Origin: Kordiimonadaceae bacterium
GTDB taxonomy: Bacteria; Pseudomonadota; Alphaproteobacteria; Sphingomonadales; Emcibacteraceae
Assembly: GCA_018699075.1 (NCBI GenBank)
Contig: JABIPV010000311.1
Span: 1 to 53,485, forward strand
Direction of reading: 5' to 3'
DNA length: 53,485 nt
Position numbers and translations under genes: made by a program. Within the stretch, counting starts at the first letter, position 1, and each line of letters opens with the position of its first letter. Of this stretch, positions 43,345 to 52,911 are shown piece by piece. The notes under the pieces are model-generated. The model saw nothing but the letters and a program-made list of their open reading frames with translations. It was not told where the DNA came from and ran no database searches.

Positions 43345-44382
43345 ATGACAAATAATAAACTTTTTCTCCAAACTTTAAAGGGTCAACAAACAGAACGTGT
43401 CCCTTTTTGGTTTATGCGTCAAGCAGGACGTTACTTACCAGAATATATGGCATTACGTAAAGAAGCAGGATCATTTTTAGACCTTTGCTATAATCCTGAC
43501 TTCGCTACTGAAGTTACTTTACAGCCTATTAAGCGTTTCAATATGGACGCGGCTATACTCTTTTCAGATATCCTTGTCATTCCTCACGCGCTTGGACAGG
43601 ATTTGGCTTTCAAAGTAGGTGAAGGTCCCGTTCTCACTCCCGTTGATAATTTGGAAAAATTAAAAGCACTTTCAATGGAAAAGCTTCATCAACATTTGAA
43701 CCCTGTTTATCAAACTGTTTCTAACTTATCTGAAAAATTACCAAACAATGTTGCTTTAATTGGCTTTGCCGGTGCACCGTGGACTGTTGCAACATATATG
43801 GTCAATGGACGGGGATCAAAAGATCAAGCTGAAACAAGATTAATGGCTTATCAAGATAGAGAAACTTTTCAAAAACTAATTGATTTGCTGGTCACATCAA
43901 CATCTGAATATTTAATTAAACAAGTAGAAATGGGCGTTGATGCTCTTCAAGTATTTGATAGTTGGTCTGGTACACTACCCGCAGATGAATTTAATCAATG
44001 GTGTGTCGAGCCGATGCGGAAAATAGTTGAAAATATTCGCGCGGTTTATCCTGATGTTCCTATTATTGGTTTCCCAAAAGGTGCCGGCCATAAAATTCAA
44101 ACTTACATCAAAAAGACCAAGGTAAATGCCGTCAGTATTGATACATCTACATCAACATCTTGGGTAAGGGATAAAATTCTTCCTTTATGCCCCGTTCAAG
44201 GCAACCTAGACCCTCTATTGCTGGTTAGTGGGGGTGCTGCACTTGAAAAAGCTGTTTATCACATTCTTGACCACTTAAAAGCCGGTTCTCACATTTTTAA
44301 TCTAGGTCACGGTATTATTCCACAAACACCTCCAGAGAATGTTAAAATGGTCTCCGATATTATTCTTAATTATAAAAGATAA
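43345..44382 (+). CDS. hemE: Uroporphyrinogen decarboxylase
   Basis: The 345-residue enzyme decarboxylates uroporphyrinogen III to coproporphyrinogen III. Signatures are the N-terminal RVPFWFMRQAGRYLPEY (about 18-34), AILFSDILVIPHALG, GFAGAPWTVATYMV, VFDSWSGTLPADEF and the C-terminal FNLGHGIIPQTPPENV. It is the first gene right of the candidate origin and its promoter must lie inside that region, as in Caulobacter. hemH starts 3 nt after its stop. Confidence 0.98.
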   Translation: MTNNKLFLQTLKGQQTERVPFWFMRQAGRYLPEYMALRKEAGSFLDLCYNPDFATEVTLQPIKRFNMDAAILFSDILVIPHALGQDLAFKVGEGPVLTPVDNLEKLKALSMEKLHQHLNPVYQTVSNLSEKLPNNVALIGFAGAPWTVATYMVNGRGSKDQAETRLMAYQDRETFQKLIDLLVTSTSEYLIKQVEMGVDALQVFDSWSGTLPADEFNQWCVEPMRKIVENIRAVYPDVPIIGFPKGAGHKIQTYIKKTKVNAVSIDTSTSTSWVRDKILPLCPVQGNLDPLLLVSGGAALEKAVYHILDHLKAGSHIFNLGHGIIPQTPPENVKMVSDIILNYKR

Positions 44383-44385
44383 ATC

Positions 44386-45354
44386 ATGAATAAAAAAACG
44401 GCAATTGTTATGTTTAATTTAGGGGGTCCAGATAATCTGGACGCCGTAAAACCATTTTTATTTAATTTATTTTATGATCCGGCGATTATCACGGTTCGAA
44501 ATCCTTTTCGTTGGATAATTGCAAAAATTATTTCCAGTAGGCGAGCGCCTATAGCCCAAGATATTTATCGTTTAATTGGCGGAAAATCGCCAATTTTAGA
44601 ACAAACCCTTAAGCAAAGTAGTGCTATAGAAAATAAATTAAATAGCAATGGCGATCAAGACTATAAATGTTTTGTATTTATGCGTTATTGGCACCCGTTT
44701 GCCAAAGAAATAGTTAATGATGTTAAGTCATATCAACCAGATAATATTATTTTATTGCCATTATATCCTCAATATAGTGTGACAACTACGGGTACAGGAT
44801 TAATTGAGTGGAATAAACAAGCACAAAATATCAATTTAAATATACCCTACACAGTAATTAAAGAATATCCTGATCATGAGTTTTTTGTTGATACAATCGC
44901 AGATATGATTAGAGAAAAAATAAAGGGCGTAAAAAACCCTTCACAATATAGATTGTTACTTTCTGCGCATGGGTTGCCGAAAAAAACCATTGAAGCGGGA
45001 GATCCTTATCAAAAACAAGTTGAGCTAACTTGTGAGGCGGTTATAAAATCATTAAATAATGAAAATTTAGATCATGTTGTTTGTTATCAAAGCAGAGTAG
45101 GGCCGCTTGAATGGATTGGTCCTTCAACGGATGATGAAATTGAGCGCGCAGGAAAAGATCAGAAAAATATTATTATGGTTCCAGTCGCCTTTGTATCAGA
45201 ACATTCAGAAACCTTGGTTGAACTTGATATCGAATATAAAGAACTTGCAGATGAAGTAGGGATTGACGATTATATCAGAATTGAAACGGTAGGTGCCCAA
45301 CAGAAATTTATCGATGGGCTTGCTGAGTTAGTTTTAAGAAATTATAGGAATTAG
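44386..45354 (+). CDS. hemH: Ferrochelatase
   Basis: The 322-residue enzyme inserts iron into protoporphyrin IX. It has VMFNLGGPDNLDAVKPFLFN, the metal-site His in LLSAHGLPKKTI and Glu in VPVAFVSEHSETLVELDIEY, and CYQSRVGPLEWIGPST. It lies 3 nt after hemE and 8 nt before hemJ, so the three haem genes form one operon. Confidence 0.97.
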   Translation: MNKKTAIVMFNLGGPDNLDAVKPFLFNLFYDPAIITVRNPFRWIIAKIISSRRAPIAQDIYRLIGGKSPILEQTLKQSSAIENKLNSNGDQDYKCFVFMRYWHPFAKEIVNDVKSYQPDNIILLPLYPQYSVTTTGTGLIEWNKQAQNINLNIPYTVIKEYPDHEFFVDTIADMIREKIKGVKNPSQYRLLLSAHGLPKKTIEAGDPYQKQVELTCEAVIKSLNNENLDHVVCYQSRVGPLEWIGPSTDDEIERAGKDQKNIIMVPVAFVSEHSETLVELDIEYKELADEVGIDDYIRIETVGAQQKFIDGLAELVLRNYRN

Positions 45355-45362
45355 GTGTTTAA

Positions 45363-45824
45363 GTGTTTGATATATTAGTTGAATATTTTCAAGAATATTA
45401 TTATTGGCTTCTTTCACTTCATATTATTTCGGTGATTAGTTGGATGGCGGGTATGTTTTATTTACCGCGTCTCTATGTTTATCACACACGGCTAGAAAGT
45501 GGTTCTGATGCTTCGGAAATGTTCAAAGAAATGGAGCGTAAATTACTTCGCTACATTATTAACCCTGCCATGTGTGCCACTTGGCTTTTCGGGCTAGCAC
45601 TTTCGTTTGGTCAAGATAGTTGGAACGCGGGTGGATGGTTTTATATTAAATTTAGTGCGGTTATCATTCTTTCAGGATTTCACGGATATTTATCAAAGTG
45701 GCGAAAAGAATTTATGCGCGATGAAAATACTCATTCAGAAAAATTTTATCGCATGATGAATGAAGTACCGACAGTATTAATGATGATTATAGTATTTATG
45801 GTTTTCTTGAAGCCTTTTCAATGA
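45363..45824 (+). CDS. hemJ: Protoporphyrinogen IX oxidase HemJ
   Basis: The 153-residue membrane protein is the HemJ-type oxidase found in most Alphaproteobacteria. It starts with GTG. The first helix contains the conserved H20 (LLSLHIISVISWMAGMFYLP), followed by RLYVYH, an amphipathic acidic stretch (MFKEMERKLLRYIINPAM) and helices at about 70-85, 95-112 and 130-150. It completes the hemE-hemH-hemJ set that turns uroporphyrinogen into haem, apart from the coproporphyrinogen oxidase step. Confidence 0.95.
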   Translation: MFDILVEYFQEYYYWLLSLHIISVISWMAGMFYLPRLYVYHTRLESGSDASEMFKEMERKLLRYIINPAMCATWLFGLALSFGQDSWNAGGWFYIKFSAVIILSGFHGYLSKWRKEFMRDENTHSEKFYRMMNEVPTVLMMIIVFMVFLKPFQ

Positions 45825-45979
45825 ATTAAAAATACTCTTTTCATATTAATAAAAATACGTTACTATAGTGCCATTGCTTGTAAGTCTTACACAATCATGT
45901 CTTCCTCTTTTTTATCAACATTTTGAAATTTCTATAAAAACTTACCTTTATAATTTCAAAACCCATTTGGATATTTCCC

Positions 45980-47236
45980 ATGAATTTACTGGATCTTAAA
46001 AAGAAAGCCCCTGCGGAGCTTTTAGATTTAGCCGAAGAAAATAACATCGAAAATGCGAGTAATATGCGTAAACAAGATATGATGTTTGCCATTTTAAAAG
46101 CATTAGCCGCAAAGAATGAAGAAATTTCCGGGGGTGGCGTTGTAGAAGTGTTGCAAGACGGATTTGGCTTTTTAAGATCGCCGGAATCAAATTATCTTCC
46201 AGGTCCTGATGATATTTATGTTAGTCCTAGTCAAATTAAGCGTTTTGGGCTTCGTACGGGTGATTCAGTTGAGGGATTAATTAGAGCACCAAAAGACGGC
46301 GAAAGATATTTTGCCCTGCTTAAAGTATCACAAATTAATTATAAAGATCCAGACGCGGGGAAACACAAAGTTCACTTTGATAGTTTAACGCCGCTTCATC
46401 CGGACCGTAAATTTAAATTAGACCGCGTTGGCCCAGAAAATATGGATAACTCTACGCGGGTTATTGATCTTGTTGCACCTATTGGTTTTGGTCAACGTGG
46501 TGTTATTGTAGCGCCGCCCCGTACAGGTAAAACAGTATTGATGCAGAATGTTGCTCATGCGATTAAAGAAAACCATCCTGATGTATTTTTGATCGTATTA
46601 CTTATTGATGAACGTCCTGAAGAGGTGACAGATATGCGTCGCTCTGTTCACGGAGAAGTCGTTAGTTCTACATTTGATGAACCGGCTAGTCGTCACGTAC
46701 AAGTATCTGAAATGGTTATAGAAAAAGCCAAAAGATTGGTTGAAAATAAATATGATGTTGTGATTTTACTTGATAGTATTACCCGTCTTGCTCGTGCTTA
46801 TAACACGGTTATTCCAAGTTCCGGTAAAGTGCTAACCGGTGGTGTTGATGCGAATGCACTTCAGCGCCCAAAAAGATTTTTTGGTGCGGCGCGTAATATT
46901 GAAGAGGGCGGATCACTGACGATTATTGCAACCGCCCTTATCGATACAGGAAGTCGTATGGATGAAGTTATTTTTGAAGAATTTAAAGGTACAGGTAACT
47001 CTGAAATTGTTCTTGACCGTAAAGTAAGTGATAAACGCATCTTCCCAGCGATTGACATTACTAAATCAGGAACCCGTAAAGAGGAACTGCTTCTAGATGC
47101 AGGAACGCTTGCTAAAATGTATGTGCTTCGACGAATTCTTATGCCGATGGGGTCGGTTGATGCGATTGAGTTCTTACTTAATAAGCTTAAAGCAACCAAA
47201 GATAACGAAGAATTTTATAATTCAATGAATAACTAA
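45980..47236 (+). CDS. rho: Transcription termination factor Rho
   Basis: The 418-residue hexameric helicase has the Rho N-domain (about 1-45), the cold-shock-like RNA-binding domain (about 50-118, with GFGFLRSPESNYLPGPDDIYVS), Walker A VAPPRTGKTVL (177-187), Walker B VVILLDSITRLARAYN and the Q/R loops. The length is standard. The 155-nt upstream gap (45825-45979) is T/C-rich near the start; rho is often autoregulated through its leader, but no specific element was identified. Its order after the haem genes is typical of the group. Confidence 0.98.
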   Translation: MNLLDLKKKAPAELLDLAEENNIENASNMRKQDMMFAILKALAAKNEEISGGGVVEVLQDGFGFLRSPESNYLPGPDDIYVSPSQIKRFGLRTGDSVEGLIRAPKDGERYFALLKVSQINYKDPDAGKHKVHFDSLTPLHPDRKFKLDRVGPENMDNSTRVIDLVAPIGFGQRGVIVAPPRTGKTVLMQNVAHAIKENHPDVFLIVLLIDERPEEVTDMRRSVHGEVVSSTFDEPASRHVQVSEMVIEKAKRLVENKYDVVILLDSITRLARAYNTVIPSSGKVLTGGVDANALQRPKRFFGAARNIEEGGSLTIIATALIDTGSRMDEVIFEEFKGTGNSEIVLDRKVSDKRIFPAIDITKSGTRKEELLLDAGTLAKMYVLRRILMPMGSVDAIEFLLNKLKATKDNEEFYNSMNN

Positions 47237-47247
47237 AAATTTTATAT

Positions 47248-47277
47248 AAAAGGGTCCTTATTTTGGGGCCCTTTTTT
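47248..47277 (+). terminator. Intrinsic terminator after rho
   Basis: AAAGGGTCC, a 7-nt T-rich loop and GGGGCCCTTT form a stem of nine pairs with one G-T, followed by a T-run, about 12 nt beyond the rho stop. It separates rho from the antiporter gene. Confidence 0.85.
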
Positions 47278-47365
47278 ATTTAGTAGGTTTTCGTTGGTAA
47301 TTCTGATTAAATATAAAAAAGTTTAAAATAAAGTTATAAAATATGTAGTGAGGGAATAAGAATTC

Positions 47366-48829
47366 ATGTCTGAAAAAAAGATGCGCGATCCGAGTCTATT
47401 AGATGCGTTAATACCGGTACTTTCGTTGGTTGTATTATTATATTTGTCTGTAAAACTATATGGTGATGGCTCTTCTAGTGGATCAAACCAAATTGCGCTT
47501 ATTTTATCTGGTTGTATAGCTTTAGTTGTTGGCATTAAAAACGGTGCAAACTGGAAAGAAGTTGAAAAAGCAATTGCCATGGGAATTGCAAATACTTTTG
47601 GTGCAATTCTTATTTTAATGGCTGTTGGAATGCTCATTGGTGCCTGGATATTAGCGGGTACTGTACCGGCAATGATTTACTATGGGTTACAGATACTTAA
47701 CCCAACTATTTTTTATTTTACGGCGTGCGTTTTATGTGCAATTACCGCGATTAGTATTGGCAGTAGTTGGACAGTTGCTGCGACAGTGGGGATTAGCCTA
47801 ATTGGTATTGCGGCAGGACTTGGATTATCGGCGGAAATTACGGCGGGAGCAATAATATCAGGGGCTTATTTTGGTGATAAAATGTCGCCACTTTCAGATA
47901 CAACTAATCTAGCACCGGCGGTTGCTGGCACAGATTTATTTACACATATTCGCCATATGACCTGGACGACATTTCCTTCTATAGGTATTGCATTAGTACT
48001 TTATCTTATTCTTGGTTTTACAAGTGATTTAGAATCAAATGTTGTTGATATTGATGGCCAACTGGCATTGATAGAAAGTAATTTTACTATTGGATTATAT
48101 TTATTGCTTCCAATGGTTGCTGTTCTTGCCATGGCCGTTAAAAAAATGCCTGCTTTTCCGTCTATGGTGGTTGGTACTTTGGTCGGCGTCGTTTTTGCCG
48201 TTATTTTTCAACAGGACGTAATTCTTAAATTTGTCGATGCTGATGGCAGCAATAATGCCTTAGCTATTCTTGATGGAGTATGGCGCTCATTATTTTCAGG
48301 GTTTGCTGCTAATACTGGAGATAGTACCATGGATGAACTTTTAACAGGCGGTGGTATGGCAAGCATGTTAAATACAATCTGGCTTGTTATGTGCGCACTT
48401 ACATTTGGCGCAATTATGGAAAAACTTGGGTTGCTTAAAAGATTAGTTATTGGCTTGATTGAAATGGCTCACTCAACTGGTTCACTTATTTTTGTTACAG
48501 CTTTAACGTGTATAGGTATAAATGTATTGGCGGCTGATCAATATATTGCAGTCGTCCTTCCAGGGCGGATGTATAGACTTGAATTTAAGCGTCGGGGACT
48601 GGCGGCTAAAAACTTATCAAGGGCTTTAGAAGACACAGGTACGGTTACTTCTGTACTTGTTCCTTGGAACACATGCGGGGCATATTTTTCAGGAACACTA
48701 AATATCGCGACCCTTGCCTATCTACCCTATTGTTTCTTTAATTTAATTAGTCCGGTTATCTCGGTCTTATATGGAATGTATAATATTAAGATTGCACCAA
48801 TAGATCCGGCTGAAGTTTTAGCGGAATAA
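47366..48829 (+). CDS. nhaC: NhaC-type sodium/proton antiporter
   Basis: The 487-residue protein has about a dozen hydrophobic segments and NhaC-family blocks: GTVPAMIYYGLQIL, AISIGSSWTVAATVGISLIGIA (shown in part), GAYFGDKMSPLSDTTNLAPA, and SRALEDTGTVTSVLVPWNTCGAYFSG near the end. It would exchange sodium for protons (or organic acids) at the inner membrane, fitting a saline habitat. It stands alone after the rho terminator, between rho and mnmE, genes that are commonly adjacent in relatives. Confidence 0.93.
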   Translation: MSEKKMRDPSLLDALIPVLSLVVLLYLSVKLYGDGSSSGSNQIALILSGCIALVVGIKNGANWKEVEKAIAMGIANTFGAILILMAVGMLIGAWILAGTVPAMIYYGLQILNPTIFYFTACVLCAITAISIGSSWTVAATVGISLIGIAAGLGLSAEITAGAIISGAYFGDKMSPLSDTTNLAPAVAGTDLFTHIRHMTWTTFPSIGIALVLYLILGFTSDLESNVVDIDGQLALIESNFTIGLYLLLPMVAVLAMAVKKMPAFPSMVVGTLVGVVFAVIFQQDVILKFVDADGSNNALAILDGVWRSLFSGFAANTGDSTMDELLTGGGMASMLNTIWLVMCALTFGAIMEKLGLLKRLVIGLIEMAHSTGSLIFVTALTCIGINVLAADQYIAVVLPGRMYRLEFKRRGLAAKNLSRALEDTGTVTSVLVPWNTCGAYFSGTLNIATLAYLPYCFFNLISPVISVLYGMYNIKIAPIDPAEVLAE

Positions 48830-48831
48830 AT

Positions 48832-49299
48832 TTAAAACCTAAAAGAGAGATTCTCATCTGTTTCTTCGAGATCAAGAAGATACCTTTTTGTTTCGATACC
48901 TTCACCGCCGGAAAATCCGGTTAGCTTTCCATTTTTCCCAATCACACGGTGGCAAGGTATAATTATGGGAATGGGGTTTTGACCGCAGGCCATTCCAACG
49001 GCGCGGGCATGTGAATTTAATTTGTTGGAAATTTCGCCGTAAGTTAAAAATTTACCGTAAGGGATTTCTAGCATGATGTCCCAAACATTTTTTTGAAAAA
49101 CGGTTCCTTGTGGATTTAAGGGCAAATCAAAATCTGGATTGCCCCCATCAAAATATTGATCTAGTAAATTTTTTGTTTTCAGCAGTAATTCATTTTCTTC
49201 TTGAAAAGGGGACCAGCCCCAATCTAGTGAAACTATTTTTCTGTCTTCTTCGCTGATGGTTAAATCGCCAACAGGACTGTGAACCGATAGTTGTGGCAT
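48832..49299 (-). CDS. ogt: Methylated-DNA-[protein]-cysteine S-methyltransferase
   Basis: The 155-residue suicide enzyme repairs O6-methylguanine. The acceptor Cys lies in IIPCHRVIGKNGKLTGFSGG; the helix-turn-helix region FQKNVWDIMLEIPYGKFLTYGEIS and the Arg finger stretch NSHARAVGMACGQNP are present. It is of the single-domain Ogt/MGMT type without an Ada regulatory domain. It is the only leftward gene right of the candidate origin and is convergent with nhaC, with a 2-nt gap. The 288-nt interval to mnmE shows nothing I can identify. Confidence 0.95.
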   Translation of the reverse strand: MPQLSVHSPVGDLTISEEDRKIVSLDWGWSPFQEENELLLKTKNLLDQYFDGGNPDFDLPLNPQGTVFQKNVWDIMLEIPYGKFLTYGEISNKLNSHARAVGMACGQNPIPIIIPCHRVIGKNGKLTGFSGGEGIETKRYLLDLEETDENLSFRF

Positions 49300-49587
49300 A
49301 GGTTATCTGCTTCCTTAGGTTGAAAAACAGGTCTTTAAATTAAGTTTGCTTTTCAAGGGTATGACTTGAATTTTATTCTTTATTACCAATGGGTTATAAA
49401 AAGACAACTTTTGAAAATAAAAAGATTTTGGACGCTACAAGCGCGAATATTATTTTGCGGCGTATAAAGAGACCTTCCTGGCGTCTGACAAGCTTAGTTT
49501 TTTTAATGGTTTTATGTTCATGACTGAGTTATAGCATAATGTTTGAAGAGAATAATATTTTTAAAATTTTTTTGGTGAAAATAGCGC

Positions 49588-50925
49588 ATGACAATTTTTG
49601 CATTATCAAGTGGCAAAGGCCGAGCAGGGGTTAGTGTAATTCGTGTGTCGGGTTCGCAGACAAAACAAGCTATTTTAAGTTTAACGAATAAAGAAGATTT
49701 ACCTAAACCTAGATTAGCGGCATTAAGATGGTTTTATGATCCAAAGTCTGGACAGAAATTAGACCATGGATTGGTGATATGGTTTCCAAATCCAAATAGT
49801 TTCACCGGCGAAGATGTCGCAGAGTTTCATATTCATGGTGGTTATGCAGTCGTCGCAGGATTTTTAGAAGCGCTGTCCAATATACCAAATATGCGAAGTG
49901 CTGAAGCTGGTGAATTTAGCCGCCGTGCGTTTGATAATGGTAAAATGGACCTTACGTCAGTGGAGGGGTTGGCCGACCTTATTAATGCAGAAACGGAAAG
50001 CCAGCGCAGACAAGCACTTCGGCAAATGGATGGCCATTTGGCAGAACTTTATGAAGGTTGGCGCCATGAAATAATTACTGCAATGGCCTATTTGGAAGCT
50101 GACATTGATTTTTCTGATGAAGAAATTCCCGATGATGTGACATCGCGGATTAAACCGATTATAGAGAAATTATATTCTGAAATATCAAAACATTTAAGTG
50201 ATGGGCATCGGGGGGAGCGTCTTCGCCATGGTCTTCAGGTCGTGATTTTAGGAGCACCCAATGCGGGAAAATCCACGTTGCTCAATTATCTTTCCAAAAG
50301 GGAAGTGGCGATTGTGTCTGATATAGCCGGCACGACCCGAGATGTTTTGGAGGTTCATTTAGATATATCCGGTTTTCCAGTAAGCATTATTGATACGGCG
50401 GGTATCAGATCTAGTGATGATGTTATTGAAAAGGAAGGCATTAGGCGGGCGGAGAAGCGGGCCTTGGATGCTGATTTGAAGCTCGTGTTAATTGATCAGT
50501 CTCAGCCATCTTCATTTGATGATCATTTGAGAAAGCATGTTGATCAAAATACAATGGTACTTTTCAATAAAAGCGATCTTAAAAAAGAAGAATTTAAAGA
50601 GTCGTCCCTAGAAAGCATAGGTGTTTGGCCCATTTCTGCAAAGACAGAAGAGGGGTTAGACGACTTTATAAAGGCCTTTGAAGCTGAGGTTGAAAAGCGT
50701 ATGGAACTTACGGACACGCCGTCACTTACACGGACGAGGCACAGGTCTAACTTACAATCTGCTTTAGATCATATGGAGCGTTATCTTCATTCAGAACATT
50801 TTCAACTTGAATTACTCAGTGAAGACCTAAGAATGGCCGCGCGTGATTTGGGTAAAATTACGGGTTATGTGGATGTAGAAGACATTTTGGAAAAGATATT
50901 CTCTGAGTTTTGTATCGGGAAATAA
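49588..50925 (+). CDS. mnmE: tRNA modification GTPase MnmE
   Basis: The 445-residue GTPase works with MnmG to add carboxymethylaminomethyl groups at wobble uridine 34. The N-terminal folate-binding domain has FALSSGKGRAGVSVIRVSG and AEFHIHGG, followed by helical parts, the G domain with P-loop GAPNAGKST (222-230), G2 AGTTRD, G3 DTAGI, G4 NKSD, and the essential C-terminal CIGK. GGTGAAA lies before the ATG. The partner gene mnmG follows after 96 nt containing a parS site. Confidence 0.98.
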   Translation: MTIFALSSGKGRAGVSVIRVSGSQTKQAILSLTNKEDLPKPRLAALRWFYDPKSGQKLDHGLVIWFPNPNSFTGEDVAEFHIHGGYAVVAGFLEALSNIPNMRSAEAGEFSRRAFDNGKMDLTSVEGLADLINAETESQRRQALRQMDGHLAELYEGWRHEIITAMAYLEADIDFSDEEIPDDVTSRIKPIIEKLYSEISKHLSDGHRGERLRHGLQVVILGAPNAGKSTLLNYLSKREVAIVSDIAGTTRDVLEVHLDISGFPVSIIDTAGIRSSDDVIEKEGIRRAEKRALDADLKLVLIDQSQPSSFDDHLRKHVDQNTMVLFNKSDLKKEEFKESSLESIGVWPISAKTEEGLDDFIKAFEAEVEKRMELTDTPSLTRTRHRSNLQSALDHMERYLHSEHFQLELLSEDLRMAARDLGKITGYVDVEDILEKIFSEFCIGK

Positions 50926-50934
50926 TTATCAAAG

Positions 50935-50950
50935 TGTTCCACGTGAAACA
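50935..50950. promoter_or_regulatory. parS centromere site 1
   Basis: TGTTCCACGTGAAACA matches the ParB-binding consensus TGTTNCACGTGAAACA, palindromic apart from one position. It lies in the mnmE-mnmG gap, about 7.7 kb from the candidate origin. parAB themselves would be expected just beyond rsmG, outside the window. Confidence 0.9.
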
Positions 50951-51021
50951 TTGCTTTGACAATGAAGTGGCAAATCCGTACAGTCCGGCTTAATTTTGAA
51001 GGATTCTAGTGGATTATATTT

Positions 51022-52911
51022 ATGCAAAACTATGATGTAATTGTTATTGGAGGGGGTCATGCGGGCTGCGAAGCGGCGGCAGCAGCTGCGCGTCTTGGCG
51101 CCAATACTTTGCTTATCACGCATAAGATTGAAACCATTGGTGAAATGTCCTGTAATCCGGCAATAGGGGGGCTTGGAAAAGGCCACCTTGTACGTGAAAT
51201 TGACGCACTTGATGGGGTAATGGGCCGTGTTGCTGATGTATCAGGTATTCAGTTTCGTATGCTCAATAAACGAAAAGGTCCTGCTGTTAGGGGTCCACGC
51301 TGTCAATCCGACCGTAAATTATACCGTAAAAACATGCAGGAAATACTATCATCTTACCCTCATTTAGATATTAAAGAAGCGGCTGTAGAAGATTTAATCA
51401 TTAATGAAACGGATGGAAATAAGGTAACGGGTGTTATAACTGGGGCAGGGGAACAGATCATATGTGACAAGGTCATCCTTACTACGGGTACATTTTTGCG
51501 CGGTGTTATTCATATTGGCGATCAAAGAATACCAGCCGGACGCAAATCAATTCGCAGTGAAGATGAACCGCCAGCGATTGGACTTTCTCTTACTTTAGAA
51601 CGGTTTGGGTTTACGCTAGATAGGCTTAAAACGGGCACGCCAGCAAGACTTAACGGTAAGACCATTAACTGGGAAGTGTGTGACGAGCAACCCGGTGATG
51701 ACCCTGCGATACCATTCTCGTTTATGAATAGTGAAATCACAGTTCCGCAAATCAACTGTCATATTACCCATACCAATGAAAAAACCCATGCCATTATTCG
51801 GGAAAACCTTCATAAGTCGGCGATGTATTCCGGTCATATTGAAGGGACGGGACCGCGTTACTGTCCGTCTATAGAGGATAAAGTAGTTCGGTTTAAGGAT
51901 AAGGCATCCCATCAAATTTTCTTAGAGCCGGAAGGGTTAGATACTGACACCATATATCCGAACGGTATTTCCACGTCTTTACCAATTGATGTGCAGGAAG
52001 CCTATATTAGGTCAATCGTTGGATTAGAGAATGTTGAAATTTTACAGCCGGGTTATGCAATTGAATATGATTATGTCAATCCACAGGAATTACTGGCGAC
52101 CTTAGAAACAAAGAAGCTTTCAGGGCTTTATCTTGCGGGTCAAATTAACGGTACAACGGGCTATGAAGAGGCCGCAGCACAAGGTTTAATGGCGGGAATT
52201 AACGCGGCTAGGTCTAAGGCTGGCGAAGATATTTTCCTTCTTGACCGTGCAGATGCCTATATAGGTGTGATGATTGATGACCTTGTCACCAAAGGGACCA
52301 AAGAACCATACCGAATGTTTACATCGAGAGCTGAATACCGGTTGAAACTTCGCGCGGATAATGCGGACCAAAGGCTTACAGCCATGGGAATTGATATCGG
52401 GCTTATAGGTGAAGAGCGCCAAAAAAGATTTGAAGAAAAAATAAATCAGCTGTCAAAATATGGTGAGATGCTGGATCAATTAAACCTTAGTCCCAATGAA
52501 GGGGCCAAGCACGGATTAAAGATTAATCAGGATGGTGTGCGCCGATCCGCGAAAACATTGCTTTCTTATCCTTCTGTAAAGTTTGAGCAGATCGCAGAGA
52601 TTTGGCCACAGCTCAGGGATATTCCATCTTCTATTATTGAGCAATTGGTTATTGATGCCACATATAGCGGTTATTTGGAAAGACAAGAAGCCGATATTAT
52701 TGCCTTTCGAAAAGATGAAAATTTACTTCTTTCTCCTGATTTGGATTATCTTACTATTGGTGGCCTTTCTAATGAAGTGCAAGAAAAACTAGATGCCGCT
52801 AGGCCGGCTACTCTTGGTGCTGCGGCGCGGATATCAGGCATAACACCTGCGGCTTTAACGGCACTACTTCGCCATGTGAAGCGTAAAGTTAAGAAGTCAG
52901 CCGCTGTGTGA
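51022..52911 (+). CDS. mnmG: tRNA uridine-5-carboxymethylaminomethyl modification enzyme MnmG
   Basis: The 629-residue FAD protein forms the modification complex with MnmE. It has the dinucleotide fold VIVIGGGHAGCEAAAAAARL, the family blocks SCNPAIGGLGKGHLVREIDALDG (shown in part) and GPRYCPSIEDKV, LFLEPEGLDT-like IFLEPEGLDTDTIYPNG, and GLYLAGQINGTTGYEEAAAQG. The C-terminal helical domain is complete. Its stop codon overlaps the rsmG start by one base. Confidence 0.98.
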   Translation: MQNYDVIVIGGGHAGCEAAAAAARLGANTLLITHKIETIGEMSCNPAIGGLGKGHLVREIDALDGVMGRVADVSGIQFRMLNKRKGPAVRGPRCQSDRKLYRKNMQEILSSYPHLDIKEAAVEDLIINETDGNKVTGVITGAGEQIICDKVILTTGTFLRGVIHIGDQRIPAGRKSIRSEDEPPAIGLSLTLERFGFTLDRLKTGTPARLNGKTINWEVCDEQPGDDPAIPFSFMNSEITVPQINCHITHTNEKTHAIIRENLHKSAMYSGHIEGTGPRYCPSIEDKVVRFKDKASHQIFLEPEGLDTDTIYPNGISTSLPIDVQEAYIRSIVGLENVEILQPGYAIEYDYVNPQELLATLETKKLSGLYLAGQINGTTGYEEAAAQGLMAGINAARSKAGEDIFLLDRADAYIGVMIDDLVTKGTKEPYRMFTSRAEYRLKLRADNADQRLTAMGIDIGLIGEERQKRFEEKINQLSKYGEMLDQLNLSPNEGAKHGLKINQDGVRRSAKTLLSYPSVKFEQIAEIWPQLRDIPSSIIEQLVIDATYSGYLERQEADIIAFRKDENLLLSPDLDYLTIGGLSNEVQEKLDAARPATLGAAARISGITPAALTALLRHVKRKVKKSAAV

